64,000 bases of DNA, taken from Saccharopolyspora_C sp047200635. GTDB taxonomy: Bacteria; Actinomycetota; Actinomycetes; Mycobacteriales; Pseudonocardiaceae. Location: positions 240,788 through 304,787 of the forward strand of contig NZ_JBJZOI010000002.1 of NCBI RefSeq assembly GCF_047200635.1, in the 5' to 3' direction. The position numbers and the translations under genes are program-made. Positions 60,966-64,000 of this stretch are shown piece after piece. How positions within the stretch are numbered: the stretch's first letter is position 1; every line of letters begins with the position of its first letter. The notes beneath the pieces are model-generated. The model searched no databases. It worked only from the letters and a program-made list of their open reading frames with translations, and was not told where the DNA came from.

Positions 60966-63434
60966 TCAGCGGCGGATGCGGGTCATCTCCGGGTCCACCA
61001 GGGGCTCGGCGGCGACGGTCGCGCGGACCCGCCGGTCGAAGTACTGGATCTCCACCGAGGTCCCGACCTCGGCGCCGGCGGGCAGCCAGGCGTAGGCGAT
61101 CGGGATGCCGAGGGTGTGCGAGAACGCCGCCGAGGTGATGTAGCCGACCGGTTCCCCCTCCCAGAACACCGGCTCGGAGCCGAGCACGACGCTGCGCCCG
61201 TCGTCGATGGTGAGGCAGGACAGCCGCCGCGACACCGAGGCGGCGTCGATCCCGGCGAGCGCTTCCTTGCCGACGAAGTCGCCCTTGTTGGCCCGCACCG
61301 CGAAGCCGACGCCCGCCTCGTGCGGGTTGTGCTCGGTCGTCATGTCCGCGCCCCAGGCGCGATAGCCCTTCTCCAACCGGAGGCTGTTGAACGCCGCCCG
61401 CCCGGCGGCCACCGCGCCGAGGTCGCGGCCCGCCTCGAACAGCACGTCCCAGAGCCGCTGCCCGTGCTCAGCGCTGGTGTAGATCTCCCAGCCCAGCTCG
61501 CCCACGTAGGACACCCGCATCGCCAGCACCGGGATGCCCGCGATGTGCGCCCGCGCGCAGCGGAAGAACTTCAGGCCCTCGTGGGAGAAGTCGTCCTCGC
61601 TCAGCGGCTGCACCAGGTCGCGGGCCAGCGGGCCCCACACCCCGACGCAGCAGGTGCCGCCGGTGATGTCGCGGACCCGCACACCGCCCTCCGCCGGCAG
61701 GTTCCGGCGCAGGTGGTCGAGATCGAGGTTGCCGTTGGCGCCGATCTGGAACAGCTGTTCGCCGAGCCGAGCCACGGTGAGGTCGCTGCGCACGCCCCCG
61801 GCCCGGTCCAGCAGCAGCGTGTAGGTGACCGCACCGACGGACTTGTCCATCTTCCCGGTGGTGAGCCGGTCCAGGAATTCCAGCGAGCCGGGCCCGCTGA
61901 CCTCCAGCCGCTTGAGCGGGGTCATGTCGTAGAGCGCGACGGCGGTGCGCGTCTTCCACGCCTCCACGGCGGCGATCGGGGAGTGGTACATCGCCGACCA
62001 GGAGTCGCGGCCGGGCGGTTGCCACTCCGCCGGGAGTCGCTTGACCAGCGGCGCGTTCGCCTCGTACCAGTGCGGGCGCTCCCACCCGTGGGACTCCAGG
62101 AAGAAGGCGCCGAGCTCGCGCTGCCGCGCGTGGAACGGGCTCACCCGCAGGTCCCGGGGGGAGAACTTCGGTTGCAGCGGGTGCTTGACGTCGTAGATCT
62201 CGACGAAGTTCTGCCGGGAGGTCTCGGCCACGTGCCGCGGGGTCGTCTCGATCTCGTCGAAGCGGTGCACGTCGCAGCCGTGCAGCTCGATCTCGCTGCG
62301 CCCGTCCACGAGCAGCTGGGCCACCGCCCTGGCCACTCCGGAGGAGTGGGTCACCCACACCGCCTCGGCGATCCAGAACCCGGCCACGTCGGGGGATTCG
62401 CCGATGAGCGGGCCGCCGTCGGGCGTGAACGAGAAGACGCCGTTGAACCCGCTGTCCACCCGGGCGGAGCGCAGCGCGGGCAGCAGCCGCCGCGCGTGCT
62501 CCCAGGAGGCGGCGAAGTCCTCCGGGGTGAACTCCAGCATCGAGGGCATCGCCGCCTCGGTCGGCGCCCCGTCGCCCGAGGGCAGCTCGTCGAGGCCGAC
62601 GGGGATCGGGCGGTGGGCGTAGGAACCGATGCCGAGGCGGTCGTTGTGCTCCCGGTAGTACAGGTCCTGGTCCTGGTGGCGCAGGATCGGCAGCCGCGCC
62701 TCGATCCGCTCGTCGTTGCGCCCGGCCAGCTCCGGCAGCGGATCCGTCCGGACGTACTGGTGCGCCAGCGGCAGCAGCGGCACGGTCATCCCGACCATGT
62801 CGCCGATCGCCTGGCCCCAGAAACCGGCGCAGGACACCACGAGGTCGGCGGGGATCTCGCCCCGGTCGGTGCGCACCCCGGTGACCCGGCCGCCCTGCTG
62901 CTCGATGCCGAGGACCTCGGTGTCGCCGAGGAATTCGGCCCCGCGCGCCTGGGCGCGGCGGGCCAGCGCGACGACCGCGCGGGAGGCGTTGGCGAGCCCG
63001 TCGGTGGGGGTGTGGAACCCGCCGAGGACGCGGTCCTGGTCCAGCAGCGGGTGCAGCTTGACGCACTCCTCGGGGCCCACGACCTCGCCGGGCACGCCCC
63101 AGGAGGTCGCCCAGCCCTGCTTGCGGTGCAGGTCGGCGAGCCGCTCCGGGGTGGTGGCGACCTCCAGGCCGCCGACCGGGTTGAAGCACCACGCCCCGTC
63201 CACGTCGAGACCCCGCAGCTTGGTCGTCGTGTAGGTCGCGAACGCGGTCATCGTCTTGGACGGCCCGGTCTGGTAGACGAGGCCCGGCGCGTGCGAGGAG
63301 GAGCCGCCGGTCAACGGCAGCGGTCCCTGGTCGAGGACGGTGATCCGGTTCCAGCCGCGTTCGGTGAGCTCGTCGGCCAGGTTCGTGCCGACGATCCCGG
63401 CTCCGATGATGACGACACGTGGGGGCGTGCTCAT
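60966..63434 (-). CDS. Dimethylglycine oxidase, FAD oxidase fused to GcvT folate domain
   Basis: An 822-residue bifunctional enzyme. The N-terminal DAO domain starts VVIIGAGIVGTNLADELTERG and has the His in GGSSSHAPG (His48), the probable covalent flavin site. The C-terminal half is a GcvT/aminomethyltransferase domain (YDMTPLKRLEVSGPG, SYVGELGWEIYTS, GADMTTEHNPHEAG). The sequence is close along its whole length to Arthrobacter globiformis dimethylglycine oxidase as I recall it. It oxidises dimethylglycine to sarcosine with O2 and channels the methyl group to THF as methylene-THF. AGGAGA precedes ATG 63434. It heads the minus-strand operon. Confidence 0.95.
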   Translation of the reverse strand: MSTPPRVVIIGAGIVGTNLADELTERGWNRITVLDQGPLPLTGGSSSHAPGLVYQTGPSKTMTAFATYTTTKLRGLDVDGAWCFNPVGGLEVATTPERLADLHRKQGWATSWGVPGEVVGPEECVKLHPLLDQDRVLGGFHTPTDGLANASRAVVALARRAQARGAEFLGDTEVLGIEQQGGRVTGVRTDRGEIPADLVVSCAGFWGQAIGDMVGMTVPLLPLAHQYVRTDPLPELAGRNDERIEARLPILRHQDQDLYYREHNDRLGIGSYAHRPIPVGLDELPSGDGAPTEAAMPSMLEFTPEDFAASWEHARRLLPALRSARVDSGFNGVFSFTPDGGPLIGESPDVAGFWIAEAVWVTHSSGVARAVAQLLVDGRSEIELHGCDVHRFDEIETTPRHVAETSRQNFVEIYDVKHPLQPKFSPRDLRVSPFHARQRELGAFFLESHGWERPHWYEANAPLVKRLPAEWQPPGRDSWSAMYHSPIAAVEAWKTRTAVALYDMTPLKRLEVSGPGSLEFLDRLTTGKMDKSVGAVTYTLLLDRAGGVRSDLTVARLGEQLFQIGANGNLDLDHLRRNLPAEGGVRVRDITGGTCCVGVWGPLARDLVQPLSEDDFSHEGLKFFRCARAHIAGIPVLAMRVSYVGELGWEIYTSAEHGQRLWDVLFEAGRDLGAVAAGRAAFNSLRLEKGYRAWGADMTTEHNPHEAGVGFAVRANKGDFVGKEALAGIDAASVSRRLSCLTIDDGRSVVLGSEPVFWEGEPVGYITSAAFSHTLGIPIAYAWLPAGAEVGTSVEIQYFDRRVRATVAAEPLVDPEMTRIRR

Positions 63435-63686
63435 GCTGGTCTCCTAACGGGCGGCCTGCGCGACCGCTGCGAGGACGGCGGTTCGGGACGGAGTCGCCGC
63501 GGTGCGTCCGGGGACCGCCGGGGAGCGGGCGGTTCCGCGGTGGGCACGAGCGGGTTCGGAGGGCGGGCGGCGCCCCTGAGCTCAGGTGGTGCGGGCGTCG
63601 GGCCGTCGGGTGCGCTGGGGGAGGGGAACGGTGCCGGCCCGTGTCGGTTTCGGATCGGCGCGAGCGGGGAACACCGGGAACCAGAC

Positions 63687-63696
63687 TGATATATCA
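63687..63696. promoter_or_regulatory. Operator of leftward betaine promoter
   Basis: TGATATATCA, a perfect palindrome placed over the expected transcription start of the dimethylglycine oxidase operon. AT-rich 10-mers are very rare in this sequence. Confidence 0.6.
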
Positions 63697-63860
63697 AGTG
63701 AACGGCAGAGTAAGCAGCCGGTCGGCCGGGGGTCAACACCCGTTCCGCAACTCCCGCCGACCGGGTGGGGATCCGGTTCGGCGAGGCTCGAATCCTGTTC
63801 GGAGGTTCGCCCGGTCGACCCCCTTGACCACGCGATCACCGCTGCTAGCCTGAAAGCTCT

Positions 63861-63872
63861 CTGATATTTCAG
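63861..63872. promoter_or_regulatory. Operator of rightward promoter
   Basis: CTGATATTTCAG, a near-perfect dyad differing from the leftward site at one position and lying at the same distance from its -10 box. Confidence 0.6.
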
Positions 63873-63960
63873 TTGGATCTCAACTCGGGCGGCCGGCTCG
63901 GCCGGTTCGTGTTCCCCTCGCGTTCTCCCCTGCTGTTCCTCCCCGCGTGGAAGGAGTCCC

Positions 63961-64000
63961 ATGAGTTCGTCCGGCAACGAGGTGCTCGTCGATCCGCTCC
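63961..64000 (+). CDS. 5' end of a gene in the betaine region (cut by window)
   Basis: ATG 63961 with AAGGAG 5 nt upstream opens MSSSGNEVLVDPL and runs off the window. Thirteen residues do not identify it. Its promoter carries the same operator as the dimethylglycine oxidase operon, so a betaine transporter or sarcosine-degrading enzyme is likely. Confidence 0.65.
   Translation, partial: MSSSGNEVLVDPL

Larger units (their letters stand above)
63435..63960. promoter_or_regulatory. Divergent control region of the betaine/one-carbon operon
   Basis: 526 bp without a gene. Leftward promoter (complement): TTGACC at 63731-63736, 18 bp, TACTCT at 63707-63712, 10 bp, TGATATATCA at 63687-63696. Rightward promoter: TTGACC at 63824-63829, 16 bp, TAGCCT at 63846-63851, 10 bp, TGATATTTCA at 63862-63871. 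The leftward transcript has a leader of about 260 nt in which I recognise no riboswitch. Confidence 0.65.

Overview
The window reads as a chromosomal stretch of a high-GC actinomycete. The base composition, the Emb-type arabinosyltransferase (47591-50773), two copies of the actinobacterial DUF574 methyltransferase family, F420/FMN-type oxidoreductases and four cytochrome P450-type or AurF-type oxygenase loci together point to the Pseudonocardiales (Saccharopolyspora-like); the genus cannot be fixed from sequence reading alone. I see no rRNA, tRNA, CRISPR array, insertion sequence or phage module.

Left edge (2-7750): the 3' end of a polycyclic tetramate macrolactam (PTM) biosynthetic cluster. 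The order is the adenylation-carrier-thioesterase end of a PKS/NRPS, two tandem phytoene-dehydrogenase-like flavoproteins, a zinc-independent MDR reductase and a cytochrome P450, all overlapping or nearly so. This is the order known from frontalamide/ikarugamycin-type clusters, and the adenylation domain carries an ornithine-like specificity code.

Middle (7766-50773): a mosaic of small accessory units. It holds a convergent P450, a secreted lipase-like hydrolase, an epoxide hydrolase, a glpD / TetR / alkyl-DHAP-synthase-like flavoprotein locus (same order as Rv2249c-Rv2251 in M. tuberculosis), a TetR-P450-luciferase-type monooxygenase-FMN reductase group, an AurF-type di-iron oxygenase with a ferredoxin-fused FprB reductase, an AlkZ-like DNA glycosylase, a WYL regulator with a DinB protein, an hyuA-hyuB-amidase operon, a universal stress protein, a UvrA2-type ABC protein, a MarR/DUF6069 pair with duplicated operators, an arsI / arsR-acr3-arsC arsenic operon, and the Emb arabinosyltransferase.

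Right part (51138-64000): a glycine betaine catabolic and one-carbon salvage cluster. A Rieske oxygenase with its own Rieske ferredoxin and FAD ferredoxin reductase would demethylate betaine to dimethylglycine. A GcvT-fused dimethylglycine oxidase would pass the next methyl to tetrahydrofolate. A FolD protein that lacks the catalytic lysine of the cyclohydrolase site is translationally coupled to a separate FTCD_C-type cyclohydrolase, and PurU releases formate. L-serine dehydratase disposes of serine derived from glycine, and an MHS-type transporter probably imports the substrate. Sarcosine oxidase and glyA are not inside the window.

Three promoters of this cluster share a TTGACC -35 box and a TGATATATCA-like palindrome just downstream of the -10 box, probably the operator of the FCD-type GntR regulator at 51138-51800. 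Several strong GC hairpins mark transcription ends.
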